Positions 22,168-34,309 of a DNA stretch of 64,000 nucleotides are shown here, one piece after another (positions within the stretch are counted from its first letter, which is position 1; every line of letters starts with the position of its first letter). The stretch covers positions 2,339,075-2,403,074 of the forward strand of contig JAGGNK010015447.1 of assembly GCA_017590115.1 (NCBI GenBank), given 5' to 3'. The notes beneath the pieces are model-generated. The model was not told the origin of the DNA and did not search any database. It saw only the letters and a list, made by a program, of their open reading frames with translations. A program made the position numbers and the translations under genes. The stretch is from Montifringilla adamsi. Its lineage: Eukaryota; Chordata; Aves; Passeriformes; Passeridae.

Positions 22168-23996
22168 GGCGGGTGAGGGAGCTGGGCGCGGGAGGAGGAT
22201 GGCGGGCCGGAGGGTGAAGGCTGGGCGGGCGCGGGACAAGGCAGCACGGAGGCACAGAGACGGGAGGAGAGATTTTATTGAGGCCGGCTCGGGTGCGAGG
22301 AGCCCGGAGCGCGGCGGGGGGGAGTGAGGGGACGGCCGTGGGCGAGGGGCAGCGAGCGCTGGTCCCGCCGGGCTCAGTTCTGGGCGATGACCTGGAAGGG
22401 AGAAAGGGCCGGGCTGAGCCGCGCGGGGCCGGGGCCGGCTCTCGGCTGGCCCGAGAGCGCCGGGGCTGAGCCCGGCCCGGCACGGAGCGGCGCGGCGCGG
22501 CCGCCTTACGCTGTTGATCCAGGAGATGTAGGCGGAGACGCGGGTGAACACGGTGGGCTTGCGGGCGACGTTGCAGCCCTGGCTGGACACGAAGCTGGTG
22601 ACGCCGTGCACCTGGTACTGCCCGTTGACGGCGCAGTGCAGGGGACCGCCGGAATCGCCCTGCGGAGCGAGGAGCGGCGTGAGCCGGGGCTGCGGGGGGC
22701 GGCGGGGGCGGCGGGGGCAGCGCGGGGGCCGCGGGCGGACCTGGCAGCCGGAGCGCACGCCGTCGCCGCCGGCGCACACCATGGTGTTCTTGACGGTGGA
22801 GCCCCAGTAGGACGCGCTGGAGCAGATCTGGTAGTCCACGACGGGCAGGTAGGCCTGGAGCAGGACGCTGGACAGCTGCCCGTTGCCTGCGCGGAGCCGC
22901 CGCCGGTCAGCGCCGCCGCGGAGCCGCCGCACGCCGCAAGGGCCCGGCCAAAGCAGAGCCCGCGGCCCCCGCCGAGCCCCTGCGGGCCCGCCCGGCCCCC
23001 CAAGGCTCGGCACGGCCCCAGCCGGCGCTGGGCACCTGCGGGCCCCGAGCGGAGCCCCGAGAGGAGCTTGCCGGGGCCGCCAAGGGCTCGGAGCGCTGCC
23101 GCGGCTGCCGGCGCTAGCCGGTAGCGGGGGAATTTGGGGCGGGGGAGCCCGTCACTCACTGCGGGTCAGGCCCCAGCCCGTGATGTAGCAGGGGTAGTTG
23201 TTGGGCAGGATGGTGCCCTCCTGGGGCAGCACGGCCAGCTGCACGGCGCTGTTCAGGGTGGCGGGGCTGCTCAGGCGGAACAGGGCGATGTCGTAGCTGC
23301 CGGCGGCAGGGAGAGGATGTTACAAGGACCCCTCCCCGAAACCCCGGCCGGGCTCCCCCCAGGTGCCCCTCCCGCGGGCGTTACCCCGCGGCCACGTTGT
23401 TGCTGTTCCAGTAGGGGTGCACGACGATCCTGCTGACGCTGAAGACCTGCTCGCTGCCCTCGTTGCTGTTGAGGTTGTGCTCGCCGGCCACCACACGGTA
23501 GTTCATGTTACTGCCGGCAAGGTGCACTCGACCTTCAGCCCCTCCCCTAGCCCCCGGCACAGCCAGCGCTGGAGCAGGGCCGGGGCTCGGCCTCCCTGGC
23601 GCTGAGCTTGGGGCAGAATGGGGCAGCGATAGGCTTTGAAAGAAACCCTGGAGTTTTGGCCAAAACACTGTCATTTTTCCCCCCTTGAACTCCAAATGGA
23701 GGTTGTTCTGGGGGGGACATTGGCCCCCGAGGCACAGGCACTGGAATTTGGGATCATGGGGGTCATGGGGTCACCCAGGTCCAAAAAAGTGATGGAAATA
23801 AAAAGCACCTGCTGCAGTTCTGCCCTTATCTCCAAGGAAAACACGAGATTTCATGGAACTCAATCTCCAGGTAATCCCACGTTTGTTCTATCAGCATCAA
23901 GGGACAGCGACAACGGCTCCACCCCACATGGGGACACCCCAAGGCAAAGCTGATCCCCCAGCTGTGGCACAAAGGGCTGTAAACTCATTTTGGGCT
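22168..23996 (-). repeat. Right arm of ~2-kb inverted repeat (CELA1)
   Basis: Reverse complement of 17999-20466 apart from two large indels. Here 'gtcgag' of the upstream region joins directly to 'tgcaccttgccggcag' before exon 4 (junction about 23526/23527), which removes the promoter and exons 1-3. The exon 6-7 segment is retained. Confidence 0.95.
22374..23510 (-). pseudogene. CELA1: CELA1 copy B, exons 4-8 only
   Basis: Minus-strand exons: 23385-23510 (NMNYRVVAGEHNLN...), 23160-23296 (catalytic Asp in YDIALF), 22741-22886 (ends [10 protein letters not shown]), 22510-22659 (catalytic Ser in GDSGGPLHC, then [10 protein letters not shown] and [15 protein letters not shown], typical of the elastase S1 pocket), 22374-22391 (VIAQN, TGA). 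Poly(A) signal at 22274-22279. All splice sites and phases are intact. Signal peptide, activation site and catalytic His are absent because the sequence upstream of exon 4 jumps into the CELA1 promoter flank. Orientation matches the human locus and flanking BIN2/GALNT6, so this is probably the ancestral position. Together the two copies contain every expected exon once or twice. Confidence 0.85.
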
Positions 23997-24853
23997 AAAT
24001 AGGGAGCTTCTGGAACAAGAAGAGTAAAGGATATCCTGTGAGAGGAGTTTTGGAAGCACAGAATGGCTGGAGACAGGATTTCTGTAAAATAAATCATCTC
24101 TTTATTTGAGGTTGAGTGTCTAGGACAGGTTCTTCCCCCTCCTGCCATGTCCAGGGGGATTTTTCCCCCACTATAAAAGATATGGCAACAAAAGTGGCAG
24201 CTACAGAAGTTGGGATAGACAAAAAAATCTGGAACAGGGGAGATGTGGCACCCAGGATCCTGTTCAGAAAAATTCTGTCGTGCCATCCATGGAAAACTCC
24301 TCCTGCCCAGCACAAGGAGAATCGCACCCAGGAATCATCATCATTTAATAATAACAATAATGAAACTTTGAATCTAATTTCCTCCCCCCTCCAAATCCAA
24401 TTTGATTCCTAAGGCACAGGTCCCAACTTCTCCCATTGCCCGCCAGGGGCCACCGCAAGCCCCGATCCCCCCTCGACAGGGGGAGCCCCACGATCACCAT
24501 CCTCCTCCTCGCTGGATTTTCCCGCCCAGATTCCCCATCTGGGGAGGCGCATCCGCGTTTTTAATGCCCGATAGGAACTGAAGAGTCTCTGGCTGGAGCC
24601 GGGATGGGGAGGACGAGCAGCGGCTTCCGAGGAGCAGCGGCAGGGGCGTTACCTCCACGACCGCTGCGTTTCGGGGTCCCTGGGGTGCCCCCGGCAGAGC
24701 CCGGTCCCAAAGGCACGGGATTCAGTTCAAGGCAACCACGAAATGCAGCATATTTAAGGCTTTCACTTAAATTAAAGCGAACAAGAAAGTTTTTTTTTTT
24801 TTGATCCTGGTTTCCTGAGCGTGGCCGGGGCCGGCCGGGGGCTCCGCTCCCTT
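23997..24853 (-). other. GALNT6: GALNT6 3' flank / probable 3'UTR
   Basis: Downstream of the GALNT6 stop on the minus strand. A minus-strand AATAAA lies at about 24099-24104, which would give a ~750-bp 3'UTR. A simple 'taataacaataatg' tract is near 24345 and a T run near 24789. The segment 24001-24110 may be transposon-derived. Nothing coding was recognised. Confidence 0.45.
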
Positions 24854-27800
24854 TTAGGTGAAGGACCAGAGCTGGTGCGGGTCCGTGAGGTCGCAGGGAA
24901 CGAGGGCCGGGTGCTTTCCCCGGGCAGTCAGACACATCCCCGAGGCCAAGTTCTTGATCAGCCGGTTCTGCCGAGAAACAACCCGATCGATCCATGAGCG
25001 CCCGCGGGGCGAGCGCGGGATGTGACCGAGGGGAAAGCACCGGAGGGGCAGCGCCGTGGCGGGCACGATGCCGCCGTGTCCAGGAGAGATTCCCGGGACG
25101 GAGAGGGCTCCTTACCTGCGCCAGGTCCCACTCCTCGCTGGCGGGCACCCGGCCGGGCTTCCCTCGGAACTGGCACTCGCCCAGCTCGGCCGTGCCCGCG
25201 TCCCCGCGCAGGCACAGCTCCTTGCCGATGTTGTGGCGCAGCTCCCGCTGGCTCGTGTACTCAAAGTACTGCGGGAAGAGCCAAGGGGGCCGTCACTGCC
25301 GCTCCCCGGGAGCTGACCCCCGGGGAAAACCGGGGGCCGTAGAGGGGGAAATGATGGGGGTGGTTTGGGGGGCCCACCTGGTTGCCCCCCAGCCCGTGGC
25401 AGGGGTACATGATGAGAGGTTTCCCACCGTGGTTGTTCTCCCCCACGTCCAGGCAGCTCTTGGTGCCCTCGTTTTTTATCTGTGGCGTGGGGGGAAGAGA
25501 GGAGTTGGGAGGGGAAAAGAGGTGGGGGTGGGAAAAGGAGAGGGGAGAAAAACGAGGGAAAGAAAGGAGAGGGAAAGAGGGGGAAAAAGAGATGGGGGAA
25601 AAGGGCGGGGAAAGGCAACGGGAACTGGGGTGAGGAGTGGAGGAGAGGGGGAAAAGAGGGGGGGAAATGACGGGGTAGGGGAAAAAGGGGCAGGAGTGAG
25701 GAAAAAGGCTGGGAGAGTGGAGGAGAGAAGGGCTCAGAGGAGCCGGGGTAGGACCGGCTCGGGTTTGGCCGTGCAGGGCTCTGGGTCATCGCTGTGCAAA
25801 CAGCACCCCAGCACTCAGCGCCGGCTCCGGGTCCCGTGTCCTTTCCAGGACACGAGAAACACCCGAGCCATCGCCTCCGGCACACGGAGCAAAGGGAAAG
25901 GCACTCGGGCTGAGGTTTCAGGAAATAAAGGTGAATTAAAAGCTGGATGGGAGCCAGCACCCAGCACTCGGCTGTCACTGGGCTGGGTGCTGTCACATCG
26001 CCCTGGCTGAGCTGGGGCAGACTCAGGACCCAACACAGCTTGAGGGAAAGGGTTCAGGGGGATCCCATCCTCAGGGATGGAGCTAGAGCCCCTCATCCTG
26101 CCTGCCCTCAGTTCCTCGGCGATGCAGCCAGAGTTCCGTGTCCTGCTGTCCCCATCTCCCTCAGGGACGGAGCCAGCCCTCCACATCCTGCCTGTCCCCA
26201 TTTCTCTGTGGATGGGTGGCTGGAGATGGGCCCCTGCCTCCCACCCGTCCCCAGATGCCCTCGGGATGGAGATGGAGCCCCCCCATCCCATCCCCAGCTC
26301 AGTTTTTCCAGCCCTCCCTGTGCCAGGACGGTGTTTGGGGCTCAAGGAAGTTTTCAGCTCTTCCCCCGAGTTTAACCCAAATCCACATCTCCACGGATTC
26401 CCCACCCTGGGGACTCGCCCCAAACCAGCTCTGCCGGATTCCAGCTCCGCCGGAGCCCAAACCGGCCCCGCCAGCCGGTGACAGCTGAGGTGACAGACAC
26501 AGTGAGCGGCGACAGACACGGTGACAGAGGTGGCAGCACCAGCTCCCCCTGCCCGGTTTGGTGCAAAGCCGCCAAACCCAGCCTTCGGGCACTCCCCCCG
26601 GCCGCTCCGGCCATCCCGGCACTCACTGCTCCGTAGAACGCCGGGGTCAGGTCGGGCACGAACATCTCGGGGTAGACGTTCTGCAGGTACCAGGTGAAGT
26701 TCCTGCAGTGCAGCCGCTCCCGCAGCCTGCGCCGCTCTGTGATGTCACCAAATGTCTTCTATCAATGAAGTCATGGGCGAAAATTAAATTCACTTCAGAA
26801 AACAGTAGGGAAAAGTCCCCAAAAAAACCCTTTCCATGTTGGGGCTCAGAGCTGGGAGTCACCCAGCTTTGTCATCATCCCTCGTGGTGACAAGCTGGGG
26901 GGTCAACTGGCGGGTACCCACAGGCTCCACCAAGAGCTCGGAGATACTTTGGTGAAGAATAAGAAGTTCTGGTGTTGAAAAAAGAAAAGCATAAGAAGTT
27001 TTGGTGTGTGGCATTCACATTCTCTGAACAGAGAGAGACATAATTCTCTCTCCCAGGTTTTTTCCTGGAAAAGCACAGAGAAAAGAAAAGAAAACAATTT
27101 TTATCTCTACTTGCCGCTCCTGTTGTTTTGCACGTGTGGAATGTGCAAAAGGAAGATTGTTTACCTGAAGTGATTTGTCAGTTGGATTCTACTGAGGACT
27201 GCTTTGATTCCTTAGCCAAACACTCAAAGCTGTGTCCTGGCTGTCTCAGACAGTCACGAGTTTTTCTTTAGTATGTATCTTTTGTATAGTATAGTATGCC
27301 TTTAATATATTATAGTATACTGTAATGTAATATAGTTTCAATAAAGCAATTGTTCAGCCTTCTGAATCAATAGAGTCAGATACCAATTACTCCTTACATC
27401 GGGGGCTCCCTGCTTTATGATACTGGTGTTGAAAAAAAAATAATTAAAAAAAATAAAAGGAATTCATAAACCTCGATGTTTTCCTACTAGGAAACATTCT
27501 GGCCAGAGGGGGAGAGAAAAAAAAAAGCTTTTGGCTATTTCTGTCTGCCTGTCTGGTCTCCCTGCCATTCCCACTGCTCAGGTGGATCTCCCAGCAGGAC
27601 CAGCCCTCCCAGCAGGAGCAGCAGCCTCCCCCAGCGTGCCCAGTACCTCTCTGGCCATCTGGGCAGCTTGCTGGTTGCGGCGGTAGAAGATCTCCTTGTA
27701 GTCGTCCATCCAGACCTCGGCCAGGCGCACCTGGTTCCGGGAGATCACCTGCGTGCCCTTGGGGAAGGTGTGGGGGCTCTTGGAGCGGAACACGTGGCCC

Positions 27801-30800
27801 ACGACGGAGCAGGGGATGATCTCCACCTGTCCCCCGCACTGCCACACCTGCGGGGAAGCCACACCTGAGGTGGGGAGGTCCAGCCCCCGGGCCCCCCAAC
27901 AGGGAGCTCCCTGGAGGTGCCCTTGGAAGGTGACGCCCCGTCCTTACCCTGAAGGACATTTCCACGTTCTCACCCCCCCAAATCTCCATCTGGTCATCGT
28001 AGGAGCCGATGTGCTCAAAGTAGGACCTGGAGATGGCAAAGAGGCCACCTGCGAAGGTCGGGGACCTGCGGGGGTCAGAGGAGGGGTAAAACACAAATAA
28101 AAGTGGAGAAATCTGAGTTTTGGGACATCATAGCCCCAAAATGAGAGTCCCCCTCCATCCAGCTGTGGTGGCTTTGGTGGACAGGCTGGGCCTGGCTGCT
28201 GGGAGGGGACAGAGGTGACAGCGTGACGCAGAGGGGCCTCGCTGCCGGCTGGATTCAAAGTGAAAAGAGAATATTGTTACCAAAAACCTGTCACCAAAAA
28301 GAGGAGGAGGTCAGAGCTCGGTGCCCCAATCCCTCCTCCCGCTTCCCTAATCTTTTCCATCTGAGGCTGGAACAGAACCTTGCTTTTATTCAGGAAAAAT
28401 AATAAACCCCAAGGAATCGCTGAGCTGCTGGAGACGAGGCTCCGCCGGGAGCCAAGTGCCCGGCTGCAGGTGAAAGGGGCCTTTATTGGGACAGGAGCGT
28501 CGCCCAGGTGACCCGCGCACAAAGCCAGCCCCGCGGCCGGGGTGTCCGGTGTCTCCCAGTGGGGGCACCCGGCTTACCCTGGGGCACCAGAGAGAAGAGG
28601 GAAACCCACCCAGGCTCTGTCTGCATGTAGAACACAGGGATAAGAAGGGGGATTTTGGCGCAGCCTGACCCACAGGTGACCTGTTCTGTGTGGGGGCACC
28701 TGGGCACCGAGGGTGACAAGGCAGAGACAGCAATTAAATCCTTAATGGGCGGCTCTGCCGGAGCGAGAGGCGGCCGGAGGTGATTCCCAGGTCCGTTTTG
28801 GCCCCGCGTTCCCCAAGCCCCAAGGGAGGTTTTTCCTCCACCACCCCCCCAGCTCTGACCGTGCTCGGGCACGAACTCCCTGACATCTCCCACGCCAAAA
28901 TCCCAGGGGAGAACCCGCTGGGAAGGGGCAGCACCGCCCTCCCGGAGGCACCAAGGAGAACACCAATTTGTTGGAAAAAAGAGCAAACCCAGCTGGATAA
29001 AGAGCCCCGTGCTGGGCTTACTTGATGGGGAAGGTCTCATCCTTCCTGCGCTGCCTCTCCCGAGCGGGAATGACCTCCCAGCCGAAAGTCAGGCTCCAGT
29101 CGAAGTTGCCCCGGCTGTGCTGCTTCCCGTTCTGGACGGGCTTGGAGAACTCGAAGGTGTTGAGGTCAATGGTGGCGATGTCGGGGCTCACGACGGCCGT
29201 GGGCTCCTCGGCGATGCGGGACAGGAGCGGCTCCAGCCATCCGTGGAAACACTCGCCTGGAACACGGGGCAGGGCTGGAGCGGGGACGGCGCCACTCGCA
29301 GCCCGGGGGCACACACGGGTGTCACGGGGGGACACTCACAGTGGGCGTCCAGGAAGGTCAGCACCTCCCCGCTGGCCACGCTGGCCCCCAGCAGCCGCGC
29401 CGTGATGAGCCCCTTGCGCTCCCGCTGCCGCACCACGCGCACGATCTGCAGCTGCTCCACGTAGCGATCCAGCTCCTCCTTCAGGTACTCTGCGGGTGGG
29501 AAGAGCATCCGGAGCCATCAGAGAGGCAGCTGCCAGTCCCTGCATCCCACCAGCCCATTCTGCTGCCCCCATCACATCCCACCCCATCCCCACCCCCTGC
29601 TGCTCGGACCCTGCAGTTGGGTTTGGGTTCAGGGACACCTGAGTCTTTGCCCCAAACCCAAGTTTTCTTTTGGCTAAAGAAAATAAGTTTTATAAGGGTC
29701 TAACCCTCTCCTGTCTAATCCCTCTCTGGAGAGGGACTGGGGGTTGACAGGGTGAGGAGGTCACATCCCTGTGCTTGAAGTGTCACCAGGACCAAGTTGT
29801 TCCTGAGGGAAGGGGTCACCAGAGGAACCGGGATTGCTTGGCAGATGCAGCCAAACCAGGAGCTGGAAATGGCCAGGTGGGAGCTGAGACCCCGAGAAAA
29901 GCGTCCTGGGAAGGGGACCCGCGTCCAACCCACGTCCAGCCACAGTGGGAGTCGAGCTCTGAGGCAGTGAAGCCCTGGGGCACTGCGAGGTTCCTGCTCC
30001 TCGGGAGCCCGTGGGTGGAAAGGGAGAATTTATCTGGGAGGAGGGCAGAGTCTGCTCCTCCCAGTGCCCCGACACTGAACCCCGCGTTAATTGCTCTGGA
30101 TGCTAATTAACGAGGATTACAGCTGGCTGAGGGTGGAGGTTTGTGGGGCGCCTGGTTTGTCCCCAGGGCAGGGTTAACAGCGGTGCTGGGGAAGGGGAAA
30201 TCCCAGGAGTGCTCCGGGGTGGATGTGAAACGAGGAGCGGCTGCTGGGAGATCCCGGGATGCTGGGAGCATGAGGTGCTTCTCTGAGGGCTCAGAGCTGC
30301 TGCTTCCAGGCTTGGAAAGGGGCTTGGCAGGCCCTGCATCCTGCTGATCCCACCATAGCTTGTCCTACCTCCCCCTGCAATCCACATCCCACATGGCTCC
30401 AGCATCTCTCTGCCTCCTGCTTTCCATCAGGGCTTCTGCACCCCTCTGACCCCACATCCCACTGTGCTCCCTGCATCCCTCTGGTTCCACATCCCACAAC
30501 TCCTGCACACCCCTCTGACCCCACATCCCATCACAAATCCTGCATCCTTCTGACCCAAATCCCACCATGCTCCCTGCATCCCTCTGGTTCCACATCCCAC
30601 CATGATCCCTGCACCCCTCTGACCCACATTTCATCATGGTCCCTGCATCCCTCTGACTCACATCCCCTCACAAATCCTGCATCCCTCTGACTCACATCCC
30701 ATCACAAATCCTGCATCCCTCTGCCCCACATCCCACCGTGCTCCCTACACCCCTATGGCCCCACATCCTTCGTCCCCACATCCCACCGTGCTCCTGCACC

Positions 30801-33800
30801 CCTCTGGCCCCTGTGTCCCCCACCCACCGTCCGTGCTGGCATCGTCCACCAGGATGACCTCGTGGAGCAGCCGGGCCGGGGACGAGTGCAGGACGCTGTA
30901 GACCGTGCGGAGCAGGGTGGACCAGGCCTCGTTGTGGAACACGATGACCACGCTGGTGGTGGGGAGGGGAGGGCAGCGCTTGAACTTCTGATCGATGCAC
31001 CTGGGGGACAGATTGGGCCTGCACACCCCTCTGACCCCACATCCCATCACAAATCCTGCATCCTTCTGACCCAAATCCCACCATGCTCCCTGCATCCCTC
31101 TGGTTCCACATCCCACAACTCCTGCACACCCCTCTGACCCCACATCCCATCACAAATCCTGCATCCTTCTGACCCAAATCCCACCATGCTCCCTGCATCC
31201 CTCTGGTTCCACATCCCACAACTCCTGCACACCCCTCTGACCCCACATCCCATCACAAATCCTGCATCCTTCTGACCCAAATCCCACCATGCTCCCTGCA
31301 TCCCTCTGGTTCCACATCCCACAACTCCTGCACACCCCTCTGACCCCACATCCCATCACAAATCCTGCATCCTTCTGACCCAAATCCCACCATGCTCCCT
31401 GCATCCCTCTGGTTCCACATCCCACAACTCCTGCACACCCCTCTGACCCCACATCCCATCACAAATCCTGCATCCTTCTGACCCAAATCCCACCATGCTC
31501 CCTGCATCCCTCTGGTTCCACATCCCACAACTCCTGCACACCCCTCTGACCCCACATCCCATCACAAATCCTGCATCCTTCTGACCCAAATCCCACCATG
31601 CTCCCTGCATCCCTCTGGTTCCACATCCCACAACTCCTGCACACCCCTCTGACCCCACATCCCATCACAAATCCTGCATCCTTCTGACCCAAATCCCACC
31701 ATGCTCCCTGCATCCCTCTGGTTCCACATCCCACAACTCCTGCACACCCCTCTGACCCCACATCCCATCACAAATCCTGCATCCTTCTGACCCAAATCCC
31801 ACCATGCTCCCTGCATCCCTCTGGTTCCACATCCCACAACTCCTGCACACCCCTCTGACCCCACATCCCATCACAAATCCTGCATCCTTCTGACCCAAAT
31901 CCCACCATGCTCCCTGCATCCCTCTGGTTCCACATCCCACAACTCCTGCACACCCCTCTGACCCCACATCCCATCACAAATCCTGCATCCTTCTGACCCA
32001 AATCCCACCATGCTCCCTGCATCCCTCTGGTTCCACATCCCACAACTCCTGCACACCCCTCTGACCCCACATCCCATCACAAATCCTGCATCCTTCTGAC
32101 CCAAATCCCACCATGCTCCCTGCATCCCTCTGGTTCCACATCCCACAACTCCTGCACACCCCTCTGACCCCACATCCCATCACAAATCCTGCATCCTTCT
32201 GACCCAAATCCCACCATGCTCCCTGCATCCCTCTGGTTCCACATCCCACAACTCCTGCACACCCCTCTGACCCCACATCCCATCACAAATCCTGCATCCT
32301 TCTGACCCAAATCCCACCATGCTCCCTGCATCCCTCTGGTTCCACATCCCACAACTCCTGCACACCCCTCTGACCCCACATCCCATCACAAATCCTGCAT
32401 CCTTCTGACCCAAATCCCACCATGCTCCCTGCATCCCTCTGGTTCCACATCCCAGCATGATCCCTGCACCCCTCTGACCCACATTTCATCATGGTCCCTG
32501 CATCCCTCTGACTCACATCCCCTCACAAATCCTGCATCCCTCTGACTCACATCCCACCGTGCTCCCTACACCCCTATGGCCCCACATCCTTCGTCCCCAC
32601 ATCCCACCGTGCTCCTGCACCCCTCTGGCCCCTGTGTCCCCCACCCACCGTCCGTGCTGGCATCGTCCACCAGGATGACCTCGTGGAGCAGCCGGGCCGG
32701 GGACGAGTGCAGGACGCTGTAGACCGTGCGGAGCAGGGTGGACCAGGCCTCGTTGTGGAACACGATGACCACGCTGGTGGTGGGGAGGGGAGGGCAGCGC
32801 TTGAACTTCTGATCGATGGGGGGGGGGGTGAAGGGGGAGGCATGACTGGAGTGACCCCTGATATCGCCCCCACCAAACCCCGCAGCTGCGGGGGAGCAGC
32901 TCCGGCCCCTCCGGACTCGTCCCTGCTTTGATTCTCATTGATTTTGGTTGAGTGAGTCCCATTCCTGGCCTCCGTGTCCCCCCTTTGTCACCGCTACACC
33001 TGCTAAGCACGGATAATCGCCTGCCAGCGCGGGGGGCTGGATTCCTCCATCCCTTTCAAGGCTTTTTCCATCCCGAATTCCCCCCATGTCTCCCCCATCC
33101 CACGCCTCCGCGCGGCCCCGCTTTAATCCGGCAGCCCCTGGCCGAGGGCAGGCGGGGAAATCTCTGGAGTTTCCCTGCTTCCCTCCCCCCGACCCCAGCG
33201 GGGTCCGAGGCTGTTCCACTCGGCTAAGAAAAGAAAAAGTCTGACCGCTGGAGCCGCTGGAATAAAGGAGGGAGAGGAGGGAAAGGCGAGGAGGTGCCGG
33301 AGCCACCAGCAGGTACAGGGAGACACAAAGAGCCTGTTACCATTAAACCCGCCCCAAAGGGGCCAAAATTAGGGAAAAATAATAATAATAAATAAATAAA
33401 TAAATTTTTTTTTAAGCTCTGTCTCCATGCAATCCTCTGCCAGTGCTGGGTGACATCCTGGCCCCAATCTGCTTTAATTTAGGAGAGTAAGAGGCCAGAT
33501 TGAAGGGAGTAAGTGACCCTTTTCAAGGCAGTAAGTGCCCCCAGGGCGTTTTGGGCCCGGCTCTCACTCTGGGGGGCGGCTGTCGGGGCCCAGCGCCCGC
33601 TGCAGGGAGATGCGATCGCTGGCGAAGGCGTTGAAGCAATGCTTCTCATAGCCCCGCTCCTTCTCCTTCGTCTCCTCGGGCGTCCAGCGATCCTTCTTGA
33701 AGGCTTTTCCGTCGGCCCCGGGGCTGGCGGGGTCCTGGGGGGGTCTCTCCATGAGCGGCCGCAGCTCGGCCGCGGTGTAGACGCCGGGCAGGCAGGAGCG

Positions 33801-34055
33801 GGCGCTGGGCAGCGGCTCCGGCGGCGGCTCCGGGGCCCCGATCTGCAGCCGCGGCATCGAGTCCCGCAAGTCCCGCACGGCGCCCAGCATCAGGTCCAGC
33901 ACCTGGTCCTTGCCCTGCACGATGTTCCGCAGCCACGGCTCCTCGCCCGGCTCCTTGCTCCCCACGTCTTTCTGGAGGATGAAGAGGAAGAGGACGAAGA
34001 CGGCGCCCGCCAAAGCCACCTTCAAGGTGCTGTAGCGGCGGCGGAACAGCCTCAT
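24854..34055 (-). CDS. GALNT6: GALNT6, polypeptide N-acetylgalactosaminyltransferase 6
   Basis: Golgi type II membrane enzyme that starts mucin-type O-glycosylation by moving GalNAc from UDP-GalNAc to Ser/Thr. Ten coding exons: 33568-34055 (ATG 34055), 30828-31000, 29340-29489, 29022-29256, 27948-28065, 27647-27847, 26627-26758, 25378-25479, 25116-25268, 24854-24967 (TAA). All phases agree and give 621 residues (human 622). Visible parts: N-terminal anchor [16 protein letters not shown] (about 13-28), stem, GT-A catalytic domain with DAH metal motif (268-270) and [13 protein letters not shown] (376-388), [10 protein letters not shown] linker, and a C-terminal ricin-type lectin domain starting near residue 500 ([28 protein letters not shown]). 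Intron 1 holds a 103-bp array and a second, 5'-truncated copy of exon 2. A 5'UTR acceptor lies near 34160. Confidence 0.95.
25490..25745. repeat. Polypurine (G/A) tract in GALNT6 intron 8
   Basis: About 250 bp almost entirely G and A on the plus strand ('ggggaaaagaggtggggg' style), i.e. polypyrimidine in the sense of GALNT6. Prone to triplex formation and replication pausing. Confidence 0.85.
26985..27420 (+). mobile_element. Solo LTR of an endogenous retrovirus in GALNT6 intron 6
   Basis: Contains 'tgtgtggcattcacattctc', 'cttgccgctcctgttgtttt', a 'tatagtatagtatg' segment, an AATAAA-like 'caataaagcaattg' and a closing 'atcgggggctcc' element, all reminiscent of songbird LTRs. The similar flanks 'ctggtgttgaaaaaa' at about 26967 and 27424 could be target-site remnants. 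There are no internal genes, so it is a solo LTR. Antisense to GALNT6. Confidence 0.6.
30420..30790. repeat. Diverged copies of the 103-bp repeat (outer block)
   Basis: Units with 'catccctctggttccacatc' and 'ctgaccccacatcccatcac' flank GALNT6 exon 2 on its 3' side. They are less regular than the main array and include the variant 'acatttcatcatggtccctg', which recurs near 32480. Confidence 0.85.
31021..32456. repeat. 103-bp tandem array in GALNT6 intron 1
   Basis: About 14 head-to-tail copies with an exact 103-bp period. One unit runs through 'cacacccctctgacccc', 'caaatcctgcatccttctga', 'ccaccatgctccctgcatcc' and 'tggttccacatcccacaact'. Adjacent copies appear identical, so the array is recently expanded or homogenised. 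The repeated ~100-residue open frames are artefacts of the period. Confidence 0.98.
32458..32648. repeat. Second copy of the exon-2 3' flank
   Basis: Near-identical to the block ending at 30827, with the same 'catgatccctgcacccctct' and 'cctatggccccacatccttc' order. It is shorter by about one sub-repeat and is part of the segment that carries the extra exon 2. Confidence 0.85.
32649..32818 (-). pseudogene. GALNT6: Duplicated, 5'-truncated GALNT6 exon 2
   Basis: Identical to the functional exon at 30828-30997, offset by 1821 bp, with the [10 protein letters not shown] and VDDAST coding stretches and the same GT donor. Its 5' edge is broken: the acceptor AG and the first codon (Cys) are replaced by a G run on the plus strand (C run in the sense of the gene). 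Lacking an acceptor, it should be skipped. Inclusion before the true exon would duplicate part of the catalytic domain. Confidence 0.88.
33370..33412. repeat. (AAT)n/(AAAT)n and T-run microsatellite
   Basis: 'aataataataaataaataa' followed by a T run in GALNT6 intron 1. Confidence 0.85.
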
Positions 34056-34309
34056 TTTGGGGTTTTGGGGCGTTTCTGGAGGGTTCTCCGGGCTGGGCTG
34101 GGGGGTTCAGGGATGTGAGGGCTCGGGGTGCATCACGGTGTCCTGCTTTGCTCCAGTGACCTGGGGAAGGAGAAACACCTGCAGTGAATTCCCGGCTGGA
34201 TGCACCCCGGGGGCATCCCCTTGGTGTGAAAACAGAAATACTGCACTGAAGACATATTGTATTTAAAATAGATTATATTGTACCTAAACCAGAATATATA
34301 AATATGATC

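Noticed and set aside
31047..32482. Series of identical 100-residue minus-strand open frames spaced 103 bp apart
   Set aside because: They arise from the 103-bp intronic array and have no splice context or family match.
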